Below, piece by piece: positions 34,801 through 45,651 of a stretch of 64,000 nucleotides of DNA. The translations under genes and the position numbers were made by a program. The stretch is from NCBI GenBank assembly GCA_948144175.1, contig CANXME010001258.1, forward strand, positions 667,001 through 731,000, given 5' to 3'. Positions within the stretch are counted from its first letter, which is position 1; each line of letters starts with the position of its first letter. This DNA is from Closterium sp. NIES-65. Lineage: Eukaryota > Streptophyta > Zygnematophyceae > Desmidiales > Closteriaceae. The notes below the pieces were generated by a model. It saw nothing but the letters and a program-made list of their open reading frames with translations. It did not search any database and was not told the DNA's origin.

Positions 34801-37800
34801 GGAACCTGGAGACCTCGACTGGGGTACCTGACGTAGTACGGAGTGGACTCCTCGAAACGGACGTCACGGGAGTCAAAGAACCGGTGAGAGGGAGGGTGGT
34901 AAAAGGTGAAGTCAGAGGAGTCCTCAGGGAAACCAAGGAAGACACAGGGGACGGCACGAGGCGAGAGCTTGTCCGCGGAGGTGTCGCGGACAAGAGCCAA
35001 GCACCCCCAGACACGAAACCGTGACGCAACACCAGGGGACCCAGTCCAAAGACTGGTTGGTGAAACCTCTGGTCGAGAGACACGTGGCCAGAGGTTCAGC
35101 TGGTGCGCGGCGTACCTGACCGCGTAGGGCCACATAAAATGGGGGGCACAAGCGTGAGTCAGGGAGGTGCGGGCGATCTCCATGACCAGGCCTATGCGGC
35201 GCTCAGCAACCCCATTCTGCTGTGGGGACTCTGGAAGCGTCCAGGACTGACGAATGCCCTGCTCGCGACAGAATCCAGCGAGAATGCCGGAGCAAAACTC
35301 ACCCCCACGGTCGTAGTGGAGGCAGCTGACACGACGACCACGAGTGTCCTCGGTGGTGAGCAACCACCTGATCAGCGTAGAAGTCACCTCAGACTTCTTC
35401 GCCAGAGGGAACACTGTGGTGTAGCGGGAGAAGTCGTCAACGACCACCAGAAAGTAGCGCTCACGCTCAGGGCCTAGACGAGGGGCGGGGCCCCAGACGT
35501 CCAAGTGAAGCGTCTCAAAAGGCTCGGTGGCCGGACGAAGGGAGGAGGAGTGAGGGGCGGCGCGCAGCCGACCCTCGACGCAGGGACCACACGGCGGCGC
35601 AAGCGAAGGCGGCAGCGACGGCAAGACACGTGGGAGGCCTAGGACAAGACGCTGACTAGACATAGCGCGCAGACGAGGAAGGGACGGGTGCCCCATCCGG
35701 TGGTGCCACAGAACGGTGGGGTGGGCAAGCGACCGGCAGGAGCACGACGCAGCGACTGGAGCAGACGTAGGAACCTGACACGACACAGACACCTGGGGGG
35801 ACGAAGCAACCTGGTGAGACGCGGGGACCTGAACGGGGGGGGGAACCGGGGGCAGTGGCAGTAGGGGCGGCTACTGGTGCGACCGCTGGTGCAGCTGCTG
35901 CTGGTGCTGCTGCGGCTGCGGCTGCTGCTGCTGCTGCGGCTGCTGCTGCGGCGCACGCGGGCCAGTGTGAAGAGTGTAGAGACCCGAGCCCGGCTCAGCA
36001 GTAAAGGTAGCAAGAGGCTGGTAAGAGTCTCCGTCAACACACACCGCAGTCTCTCCAGAAGGCTCAAACCACACACCCACGTGCTGACTCACGAGGGGTC
36101 GCACGCCCACCAAGTTCCGGGAGAACGAGGGGACGTGAAACCCAGTGAGAGACCCGGAGGGAGCAGCAGGACACGGTAAAGTGGTAGTGTGACGTGCAGT
36201 GACTGGTCCCGTAGTGGGATCAGCCAACGCTACAGAAACAGGCGCAGGAAGTGGTGTAAGTGTCGTGCTGTCCCGAAAGAAGCAGTGGGAGGCTCCAGAG
36301 TCCAGTGTGAACGACAGCGAAGCGTCCTCTGAGGTAGTCGCTGGTCTAGAGTCTACACAAGTACCTACACTAGCAACAGGCAACTGAGCAAGACTAGCAC
36401 CTAAGCTAACAACACCAGAGTAAACAGAGTCAGAAACACTAGAGTCAACAACAGCATACATAGCATGAGGAGCACTAATCAGATCAACTAACTGCTCAGC
36501 AGACATGCCCCACAGAGCGGAGCCGTGGCGCTGAACCAGAGGAAGCCAGTCAGGAGCAGGACCGCCAACCCCGTAGGTCAACCGGACCGTGTCAGTGAGC
36601 TGAGCAAAGCACTGACCAGGGGGGTGAAAGCGGCCACAAGGGTGGCCCCGACGAGGACCTGTCTGAACCTGGTAGGGGCAGGGAGGGTAAGCAGCACCGC
36701 GCTGGGGCTGACGCAGCCCCGACCCCGGAGCCAGCTGCTGACGCTGCTGCTGCTGAGGCTGCTGGGAGGAAAGGGGCTGCTGCTGCTGCCGAAGGTGCTG
36801 CTGACGCTGAGCCTGGTACCACGCCGCTGCTCCACCTAGCGGGGCCGGCAGTACAGGAGGCGTCTGACGAGCTCGAGGGTCGCCGCCACCAGCAGGTGCA
36901 GTGGAGTCACCAGCCGCTGCACGAGGGGTCTCTCCAGACGCTGCACTCCCACCACCGCCAGTCGCAACAGCACCCCCACTACCTCCGCTACCTCCGCCTC
37001 CACCTCCACCGGAACCACCTTTCTTGCCCCCCCTGCCGCGGGACCGCGACGCAGTCGTAACAGCAGCCGCAGTCGCGTCAGTAGCGGCAGTGGCAAGAGA
37101 GGCAGTGAAGGTGGGTAACTGCGGGACTGTGCACCCGTGGAAGAGTGGGGGGGACACAGTACCAGAGGCGGCAGCTACCGAACGAAGGTTGCTCTCGACG
37201 TCCTTGAGTGCAGACTCAAGGACCTCGATAGTCAGCTCACTAGGGTGCTTCAGCAGAAGCGCGTCACGAACGGAGGCTAGGCGGTCAGGGAGGCTAGCGG
37301 CGATGAAATAGACAGTAATCGCCATGGGGGGAGGAAGCAGTGCAAGCTGTGCCTCAGTGCAAGCAGCGCGGTAACTAGCGTCGAGCGAGCGGAGGTGAGC
37401 GATCAAGTCAGCAGAGCGCTCAAACGAGGCGAGATCAGGAAACAGGAACGGGAGGAAAAGACGGCCAAGAGAGACAGTAGCGGGAGTAGAGTAGCGGGCC
37501 TTAATCGCAGTGAGGTACGCAGCAACAGTGCGAACCTGAGTAAAGTGGACCTCCTCTGACTCACGGAGGAGGCTGCTGAGTGCGATGCAGGCCGCAGCGT
37601 CACGCGACGTCCAAGCCGTCCGGTCAGCGCGCTGACGGGCAAAGCGAGCCGTAGCAGCGTCGTCAGGGGCAGAGCCTAAAGCTGTAGGCTCGGGGGGCTC
37701 GGGGAGGTCACCAGTAGCGTGCGACCAGAGGGTCTCGCCCCCCTGGACCTGACTCTCTAACAGACGGCAAGCGCGAAGAAGCCAGACGGAAAAGTCAAGT

Positions 37801-37844
37801 GGTCTACCGTCAGCGTCGAAACGAAGAACTCGCGGAGTCGCCAT
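31825..37844 (-). pseudogene. Copia-6 gag-pol (broken)
   Basis: Parts on the minus strand: Gag and protease (35,871-37,844, starting MATPRVLRFDADGRPLDF, protease 'LDSGASHCFF'), GAG-pre-integrase and integrase (about 34,800-35,760, 'WHHRMGHPSLPRL', 'SPQQNGVAERR'), a Gly/Ala-Val linker, RT (about 32,475-33,400, 'YVDDLVFA') and RNase H to 31,825. The domain order equals that of Copia-7. About three breaks. Confidence 0.88.
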
Positions 37845-37859
37845 AGTGAGAACTAACGC

Positions 37860-38586
37860 GAACAAACAGGCGAGTAACAACCGGGGAGAAGAGGCAAATT
37901 AGGGTTCAAGTGGGAAGGGGACTCAGTCGCAGCGGAAGAACGGGCTAGGGCGACGGGCCAGGGCGTAGGGTAGGGCGACGGGCTAGGGCGTAGGGTAGGG
38001 CGACGGGCCAGGGCGTAGGGTAGGGCGACGGGCCAGGGCGTAGGGTAGGGCGACGGGCCAGGGCGTAGGGTAGGGCGACGGGCCAGGGCGTAGGGTAGGG
38101 CGACGGGCCAGGGCGTAGGGACGGGACAGGGCGACGCGACGGGGCAGGGCGGCGCGATGGGGCAGGGTGACGAAACGGGGCAGGGCGACGCGACGGGGCA
38201 GGGCGACGCGACGGGGCAGGGTGACGGGACGGGGCAGGGCGACGCGACGGGGCAGGGCGACGGGACGGGCCAGGGCGACGCGACGGGACAGGGCGACGGG
38301 ACGGGAGGGAAAGGGCGGGCACGACGTGACGGGGGGAACGGGCGCGACGCGACGGGGGGAAAGAGCGCTAGGCGACGGGGGGAAAGGGCGCGACGCGACG
38401 GGGGGAGGGGGGGGGGGGGGAAGGGCGCTAGGCGACGGGGAGAAAGGGCGCTAAGCGACGGGGGAGAGGGCGCTAGGCTCGGTACTAGGCGCGGTAACAA
38501 CGGAACCGGTACGAACGAGAGGTAGGATCAGGCTCGGGAGGGACGAACGGAGAACGGAGGAACGGGATCCCACAGGATCCTAACCT
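37860..38586 (-). repeat. GC-rich minisatellite leader of Copia-6
   Basis: Between about 37,941 and 38,120 a 24-bp unit 'gacgggccagggcgtagggt' plus 'aggg' is repeated about seven times almost perfectly. From 38,120 to 38,320 the unit becomes about 18 bp ('gacgcgacggggcagggc'). No coding sense; open frames here are repeat by-products. Confidence 0.85.
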
Positions 38587-39528
38587 AGCTGATACCATGT
38601 CAAAATGAGGAATGATGATGCCATTGATGTTGGTTGGGGTACATATAACAAACCCTAACTTCTGTACCCCCTAAGACAAACCTCACTACAGGCTACAACA
38701 TTTGACAGGTACCTGGGGCGACACCTGGAGTGGGACGGGCAAAACTGAGAACACGCTGTTTGAAATTGCCGTTCCCAACTCTAACGCGAGAAAAAGAGAT
38801 TGCAGGTGCGGTGGTAGCCACAGATGCCGAAACGGGCGGGGGCGACGACTCAGCTTCAGCCGTGCTAGGCTGGGTCGAGGTCTCTGCCGCATCTGACGTG
38901 GATGGCGAGGGGATAATAGGCTCGTTGTTGCAGGACGAAATGACGTTGGGGGGAGGAATTATAGGCGGAAGAGTCCCTACTGCGGCAGTTGTGGTTACTG
39001 GAATCGCGGCGGGAGCTTTCCGCGTTAAGAAATCTAACGCGGATACCAGGGGCGCCTCAGGTACCGCGGGTGAATCACGCTTAGCGTTGTCGGTTGAGGC
39101 GGGTGCGCCATGTTCGTCTAGCATGGTATTGTGTGGTGAGACACATGAGGACGGGACGGGACGAATTGAAACGGAGAGAGAGCAAGGATGGTAAAAGAAA
39201 GGCTTGGAGAAGAAAGGATGGGTGATAAGGAAGGACCGTCTTGTCACGAACCGCACCTCTCTGACGAGGGTCTCACGAAATGCGATGGCAGCCCATGCAT
39301 GCCTTGTTTGCTGTACACCGACTGTCCTTGCACTCTGCCAGCGAGGGAGGGGGAAACGTGGCAGCGGCGCCGACAACAGCTACCTGACAAATGCGTGGCA
39401 GCAACTGAGTCAGATGCGAAGTGCGCTGGCAGGAAAAATCCAAAACTAACCCCGGCGCCCACACGCAAATATCATTACGCGTGATCACACAGGCAATACA
39501 TCGCTGCTCCACTGGCCAAGTGGGCCAG

Positions 39529-41168
39529 TCTCAGAAGTAGTTAAAACTTAGGTACTAGGGTGTTGGGTAGAACGAGAGTTACGAGAGGAAGGGGTCGAGA
39601 GAGTTTGACAAAAGAGGATGATTCAATATTGAGCGAGGGTACAAATAGGAAAGAACAAACAAGAAAGTTGCACCACCAAACAGAAACTTCTATGACTACA
39701 GTGTCAAAATTAGAAGAAAGAAAGAGGATTGAACTAGCAGGAATGAGGATACAAATAGCAAAACCCTAGAAGGGTTGTACTCGCTATAGAGCACCCCACT
39801 ACAGGCTAGAACATAAGATAATATTCTGACATACAGTATTCTACACTACAGGCAGTTACAAAACAATATATAGAGTTATATATTATTCTGACACGCCCCC
39901 ATAAGTGCCTGTAGGGAAGAAAGTGCAGTCAACGCCCCCATAATGGGGTACACCATACAGGTGCAGCGGAAGAAACAGATGCAGGCAAAAGCAGTGGTAA
40001 CCGGTGCAAAAGTGGCAGAAACAGCTGTAGCCAACCCTCAGCCAAGGAAGAAGTAGTAACAGGTGTGGGAGGCGGCAGGTCGCCTGAGGAGCAGGCTCTG
40101 TGGCTGCATCAGGCAGCCGGACAGCAGCGGCTCGACGGTAGCACCTGCAGGCCCCAGCAGGAGAAAATAGAAAACAGGGCAGGTGGCGACAGGGGCGACA
40201 GCTGGAGGTGCCAAAGTAGCAGCGGGCGGCAGCAGCAGATACCCGGCTGTCTTCCGCCACCCTCTCTCACCCTCCCCCCCACAGCTGCAAACGCAGCAGT
40301 GAGAGAGAGAGGAGGGGGGACGGCTGTTGGTGCTGCAAAATCTCTCTCACCAACCCCTCACACTCCCCCCCATCCCCCACAGCGACAGGCGCTGCAAGGA
40401 GAGAGAGGAGAGAGGAGGGCATCGGTTGGTTCCTGCGGGTACACTTCCGCCACCCCTTTACCCTCCCCCCCACAGCGACAGTCGCGTATGGGGCGACAAA
40501 TGATGACGGCAGCTGCTGCAGACTGCCCACAGCGGTCGCCCCGACACACCACCTCCCCCATGGTCCGCCACTCCCACGACCTCCCCCCACAGTAGGAGCG
40601 CGCACGGCAGCAGCAAGTGCGACAGATGCAGTGGGGACCGCGGGAGGGTGGGCGGGGATAGCTGCTCGGGCGCGACGAGCGGAATAGGGGGCCGAAACGG
40701 AGGCGCGACGAGGCGACGTCGGGGCAGCGTGGCCGCGAACGACGGGGCGACGAGGCAGCGCGACGAGCAGAGCGCCGCCTTCGCCCCGTCGATCGCACTG
40801 ACGATCGAAACCGTCGCGGATTTTCACGCGACGGTCGCACTGACGGCCCGATCGCAGTAGAAAGTCGTCGGGAGGGAGGGCCGCCATGACAGGGTCGAAA
40901 ATTGGTGGGCCCATTGATCGAAATCTAGCTCGATACCATCTCAGAAGTAGTTAAAACTTAGGTACTGGGGTGTTGGGTAGAACGAGAGTTACGAGAGGAA
41001 GGGGTCGAGAGAGTTTGACAAAAGAGGATGATTCAATATTGAGCGAGGGTACAAATAGGAAAGAACAAACAAGAAAGGTGCATCACCAAACAGAAAATTC
41101 TATGACTACAGTATTCTACACTACAGGCAGTTACAAAACAATATATAGAGTTATATATTATTCTGACA
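39529..41168 (-). mobile_element. TRIM-C: miniature LTR element in the 5' end of hAT-2, carrying a solo LTR
   Basis: The left LTR is 39,529-39,893 (230 bp plus a nested solo LTR and its duplication) and the right LTR is 40,939-41,168 (230 bp), about four differences by eye. Target duplication 'gccag' lies at 39,524-39,528 and 41,169-41,173. Primer site 'gctcgatacca' is at 40,928-40,938 and the purine tract is written 'cgcccccata' after 39,893. The 1-kb interior holds no recognisable protein. One LTR terminus reads 'tctcag' where 'tg..ag' would be usual. It looks structurally whole and fairly young. Confidence 0.9.
39702..39831 (-). mobile_element. Solo LTR (130 bp) inside the TRIM-C LTR
   Basis: Starts 'tgtcaaaattag' and ends 'atattctgaca'; target duplication 'tacag' (39,697-39,701 and 39,832-39,836). 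The other TRIM-C LTR shows the empty site with a single 'tacag' near 41,107-41,111, proving the boundaries. It is nearly the reverse complement of the solo LTR at 10,980-11,115. Confidence 0.93.
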
Positions 41169-41627
41169 GCCAGTTTGTCTCTTTCAGACGAAATTATACG
41201 CGATTTCTACTTAATCAGCTCCCTTGCTATAACTCTTCTGAAAAAACATATGTTCATTTAGCATTTGTCTCGGCACTCATATGGCCCCAAAGGCAAAGTC
41301 TGCCGCAACATATTGTCAGAATGAGGAATGGATGTTGCATTGATGTTGGTTGGGGTACATATGACAAACCCTAACTTCTGTACCCCCTAAGACAAACCTC
41401 ACTACAGGCTACAACATTTGACACACCCCCATAGCCTAAGTGAGGGGTGTCTAGCAAAAACAAAAAAGAGTACGGTCACAAGACCAGTCCAAAAGAAAAC
41501 AAAGCTCAGGGTGGATCACAACGTCACCACACACTCTGAGCACAAGCAACAGTGGCCACAAGGCCAGTCCAAGAGATCACAAGTATATATAGTAAGTGTA
41601 CAGACGAAGCAGGCAATAAACTCAAGT

Positions 41628-44600
41628 CTACGCATGACTAGAACCTGTGTCAACAAGGCCTAACTGCACACAACATCTCTGGTGGTCACAAGGCGGAAGC
41701 GCCTTGGTGAAGATGTCTGCAGTGTTGGCCTCGGACTCTACAAACTCGAAGCGAGCCTGTCCACGCCTCTGCAACTCTCGCAGAAGAAAGTACCTGACGT
41801 GAATGTGCTTCACTCTGCTCTCCAGTCGCGGCTCACGACAGAGGAGGATCGACGCCTTGTTGTCAGTAAACAAGGTCGGTGCAGAGCTCGGCCGCTCACC
41901 AAGGTCGGCGAGCAAGAAGGTCAACCAACGCAACTCCTGTGCCGCCATGGCACCAGCGTAAATCTCAGCCTCAGCTGTAGAGGTCGAGACAGAAGAGGAG
42001 CGTGTGGAACGCCAGGAAACAGCTCCAGAACCCAGACTGAAACAGTACCCCTGAGTAGACCTATGAGTCTCAGCGTCGTCAGCGTAAGAGGAGTCACAGT
42101 GACCAGTGAGTACGACAGACTGCTGCCCTCCAAGAACTAGCCCCACGCCTGATGTAGTCGCTAGGTACTTCGCCACCCTCACAGCTGCCGTCCAGTGAAC
42201 AGGACGGTGTCTCCCTGGCGCAACAAAGCGCGCAAGGATGCTGAGAGGGAAGGCGAGGTCCGGGCGAGTACAAGTCATCAGGTACATGAGGCAACCCACA
42301 AGCTCTGCGTAGGGACCACTAGGCTCAAACGGCTCGTCAGGAAAGGGACCAGTGAGTCTGTGGTCAACAGCTAGAGGTGTGCGCTGTACGGTGGAGTGCT
42401 GAAGCCCGAACCACTGAAGGACCTGTTGCACCATGTGTGACTGTGAGAGTGTAATGGTGCGAGCGGCTCTGTCCCTGGTGATCTGCAGGCCAAGGTAGTG
42501 GCGCAGCTCACCAAGATCAGTGCACGTGTGTCTCTTCTGCAGTTCGGACTTCACGTCTGCCAAAGCAACCCTGTCCGAAGTGGCGAAAACGAGGTCGTCG
42601 ACGTAGACCAGAACAAAGAACGGTGTGGAGCCACGACGAACGAACAACGACGGGTCGGCAGAAGACGGCTGGAACCCAAGGTCAGAGAGGGTAGAACGCA
42701 GAGTGTCGTGCCACTCACGAGGGGCCTGGCGAAGACCGTAAACAGGTCGCCTCAGCCTCCACTGGGTCCCAGGAGGGAAGGTGCCAGTGAAGGCCGCGGG
42801 ACGACGCAACCAGACCTCCTCGTGTAGGCTGCCCTGAAGGAAAGCAGTGGAGAAGTCAAGAGAGTGTAACTCGTAGTCTCTCTGTGCTGCTACGTGTAGT
42901 AACACCCGAAGAGTGGTCATCTTCGGGGTAGGTGCGAAGGTCTGAAAGAAGTCAACTCCCTCGCGCTGACTGAAACCTCTAGCCACGTAGCGCGCCTTGA
43001 AGACCGGGGGAGATCCCGGTGGCCGCTTCACCCTGTAGATCCACATGCCGTCGACTACGTTCGCCCCAGGGGGGGGAACCTCATCGACGTAGGTGCCTGT
43101 GGATCTGTAGGAGGCCATCTCTGCGTCCATGGCAGCTCTCCACTGAGAGGCCCAAGGCCCTGACACTGCCTCAGCGTAAGTGCGAGGAGTCGGAATGTCA
43201 AGGGCGTCGGGGTCACCCTCAGGGGCGAGGAGCATGGCACAGAGATGAGGGGAAGCGGCCGCCAGGAACTCTAGCTCAAACTGCCTGTCCTCTAGGGCGT
43301 CACAGCCAAGGGCAGACACACCCCCGACGGCCAGAGGACTGGTAGGAGGAGCAGCCACAAGCGTGGTGGCGTAGTCAAGGCGGCGGGTAGAGGCAAAGTC
43401 AGTAACTGCGGCAGTAAGAGCGGACACAGAGGACACAGAGGCACGAGGGTGAGTAACAAGAGAGGCGAGAACACGAGAGAGAACAGGACGGTACGTGCGG
43501 TAGTAGTCAGTGACAGGAGTAGGGAGCGACACAGTGAGGGCCGACTCAGGAGGAGACGGAAGCACAGACTGAGACGGACGAGGTGGACTAGAAAGAAGGA
43601 AGGCAGTACGAAGGTCAGTGAAGGGAACAGGAGACGAGGGACGAGCACGAGGGGAGCGACGAGTAGCCCAAGAACGAGACGGAGGAGGAGAGGACAAAGG
43701 CGGAGAACTGGGGAAAACAGCGGGGGAGGAGTCAGGAGGAGGAAACGTGGGACCGTAGACAGGAGGAGAGGCGGAGGAGGGAGGAGAAGGGGAGGGGAGA
43801 CCAAGGATCCGAAGACCCGAGACAGGAGGAGGAAGTGGCTGCTGCTGCTGCGGCTGCGACTGCTGCTGCTGCTCCTCCAGCCGCTGTAACTCCCTCTCCT
43901 CTCTCTCCAACGCCAGCTGCTCGTCACGGGCACGGCGAACACGAGCCTGGTGCCTAGTCGGGTAGGGGTGGGGGGGTGGAGTAGTGTCCGAAGCAGCGGC
44001 AGCTCCAGAGTCCACCTCAGAAGAACTAGGCGCACCACCCCCAGAGGCAGCACTAACACCAGCTCCAGAACCAGGCTCACCTGAACCCGAAGGAGGCGCA
44101 CCCTCACCCCCAGACGCAGCACCCCCAGTGTCCGCGCGGCCAGCACCAGCTCCCGGACGACAAGAGTCCTCTGCACCTACCGGGTCAGCTCCAACTCCAG
44201 AACCAGAAACTCCAGCTCCAACCCCAGCTCCAACTCCAGCACCCCGAGAACCAGAAACTCCAGTGCCAACTCCAGCTCCAACTCCAGCTCCAACTCCAGC
44301 ACCCCCAGAACCAGAAACCGGTACAGGAACAGGCACCGCACCAACCTCTCGAGAGCTAGCACCAGCGGCACGCTGCGAGGAGGACTGTGGGGAGGGAGGC
44401 TGTACCGGAGGGGCTACCGAAGGAGGAGGGGTAGCCTGGGACACACCTGACGGGGCTGGACCAGGTGGGGGAGGCTGTACCGGGGGAGCAGGAGGGGGAA
44501 CGGCAGTCAGGAAGAGGGGGGGAGGAGGAACCGGGAGACCTCGACTGGGGTACCTGACGTAGTACGGAGTGGACTCCTCGAAACGGACGTCACGGGAGTC

Positions 44601-45615
44601 AAAGAACCGGTGAGAGGGAGGGTGGTAAAAGGTGAAGTCAGAGGAGTCCTCAGGGAAACCAAGGAAGACACAGGGGACGGCACGAGGCGAGAGCTTGTCC
44701 GCGGAGGTGTCGCGGACAAGAGCCAAGCACCCCCAGACACGAAACCGCGACGCAACACCAGGGGACCCTGTCCAAAGACTGGTCGGTGAAACCTCTGGTC
44801 GAGAGACACGTGGCCAGAGGTTCAGCTGGTGCGCGGCGTACCTGACCGCGTAGGGCCACAGAAAATGGGGGGCACAGGCGTGAGTCAGGGAGGTGCGGGC
44901 GATCTCCATGACCAGGCCTATGCGGCGCTCAGCAACCCCATTCTGCTGTGGGGACTCTGGAAGCGTCCAGGACTGACGAATGCCCTGCTCGCGACAGAAT
45001 CCAGCGAGAATGCCGGAGCGAAACTCACCCCCACGGTCGGAGTGGAGACAGCTGACACGACGACCACGAGTGTCCTCAGTGGTGAGCAACCACCTGATCA
45101 GCGTAGAAGTCACCTCAGACTTCTTCGCCAGAGGGAACACTGTGGTGTAGCGGGAGAAGTCGTCAACTACCACCAGAAAGTAACGCTCACGCTCAGGGCC
45201 TAGACGAGGGGCTGGGCCCCAGACGTCCAAGTGAAGCGTCTCAAAAGGCTCGGTGGCCGGACGAAGGGAGGAGGAGTGAGGGGTGGCGCGCAGCCTACCC
45301 TCGACGCAGGGACGACACGGCGGCGCAGGCGAAGGCGGCAGCGACGGCAAGACACGTGGGAGGCCTAGGACAAGACGCTGACTAGACATAGCGCGCAGAC
45401 GTGGAAGGGACGGGTGCCCCATCCGGTGGTGCCACAGAACGGTGGGGTGGGCAAGCGACCGGCAGGAGCACGACGCAGCGACTGGAACAGACGTAGGAAC
45501 CTGACACGACACAGACACCTGGGGGGACGTAGCAACCTGGTGAGACGCGGGGACCCGAACGGGGGGGGGAACCGGGGGCAGTGGCAGTAGGGGGGGCTGC
45601 TGGTGCGGCCGCTGG

Positions 45616-45651
<36 letters not shown>

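Larger units (their letters stand above)
31510..38707 (-). mobile_element. Copia-6: full-length copia element with identical 110-bp LTRs
   Basis: LTRs 31,510-31,619 and 38,598-38,707 are identical by eye. Target duplication 'ggtac' lies at 31,505-31,509 and 38,708-38,712. The primer site 'agctgatacca' (38,587-38,597) is beside the 5' LTR, and the purine tract is written 'cacccccatag' at 31,620. The layout is leader, gag, protease, integrase, RT and RNase H, all minus strand. It is closely similar to Copia-7 along its length. Very young by LTR identity, yet broken (about three breaks). Confidence 0.93.
28711..39124 (-). pseudogene. hAT-2 transposase (defective, split by Copia-6)
   Basis: It starts MLDEHGAP at 39,124. 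Exon 1 is split by Copia-6 and resumes at 31,504 with a zinc-finger region (MRCSICMVHGDPS ... RKHQHSIKH), ending at 30,978. Exon 2 (30,897-30,508) has 'IQLDESTDRRRGKH' and 'GISTDGASVMVG'. Exon 3 is 30,429-30,060 and exon 4 is 29,949-29,487. Exon 5 starts at 29,338 with 'STVECERGFSRQNIIKSW'. The first and last introns match hAT-1. Defects seen: TAG at 31,042-31,040, TAG at 29,330-29,328 (Gln in hAT-1), and a frame change near 29,010, after which the acidic tail (SSDSELDGDDDEDYS, ending 28,711) lies in the neighbouring frame. It is more complete in the middle than hAT-1 but cannot be active. Confidence 0.88.

Noticed and set aside
37941-38120. Regular 24-bp repeats considered as a CRISPR-like array
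   Set aside because: Units are contiguous without unique spacers and lie in a retrotransposon leader of a eukaryote.
37945-38500. Pro/Arg repeat proteins in the leaders (also 47,636-48,349 and 838-1275)
   Set aside because: All frames of a GC-rich tandem repeat stay open; position between primer site and Gag explains them.
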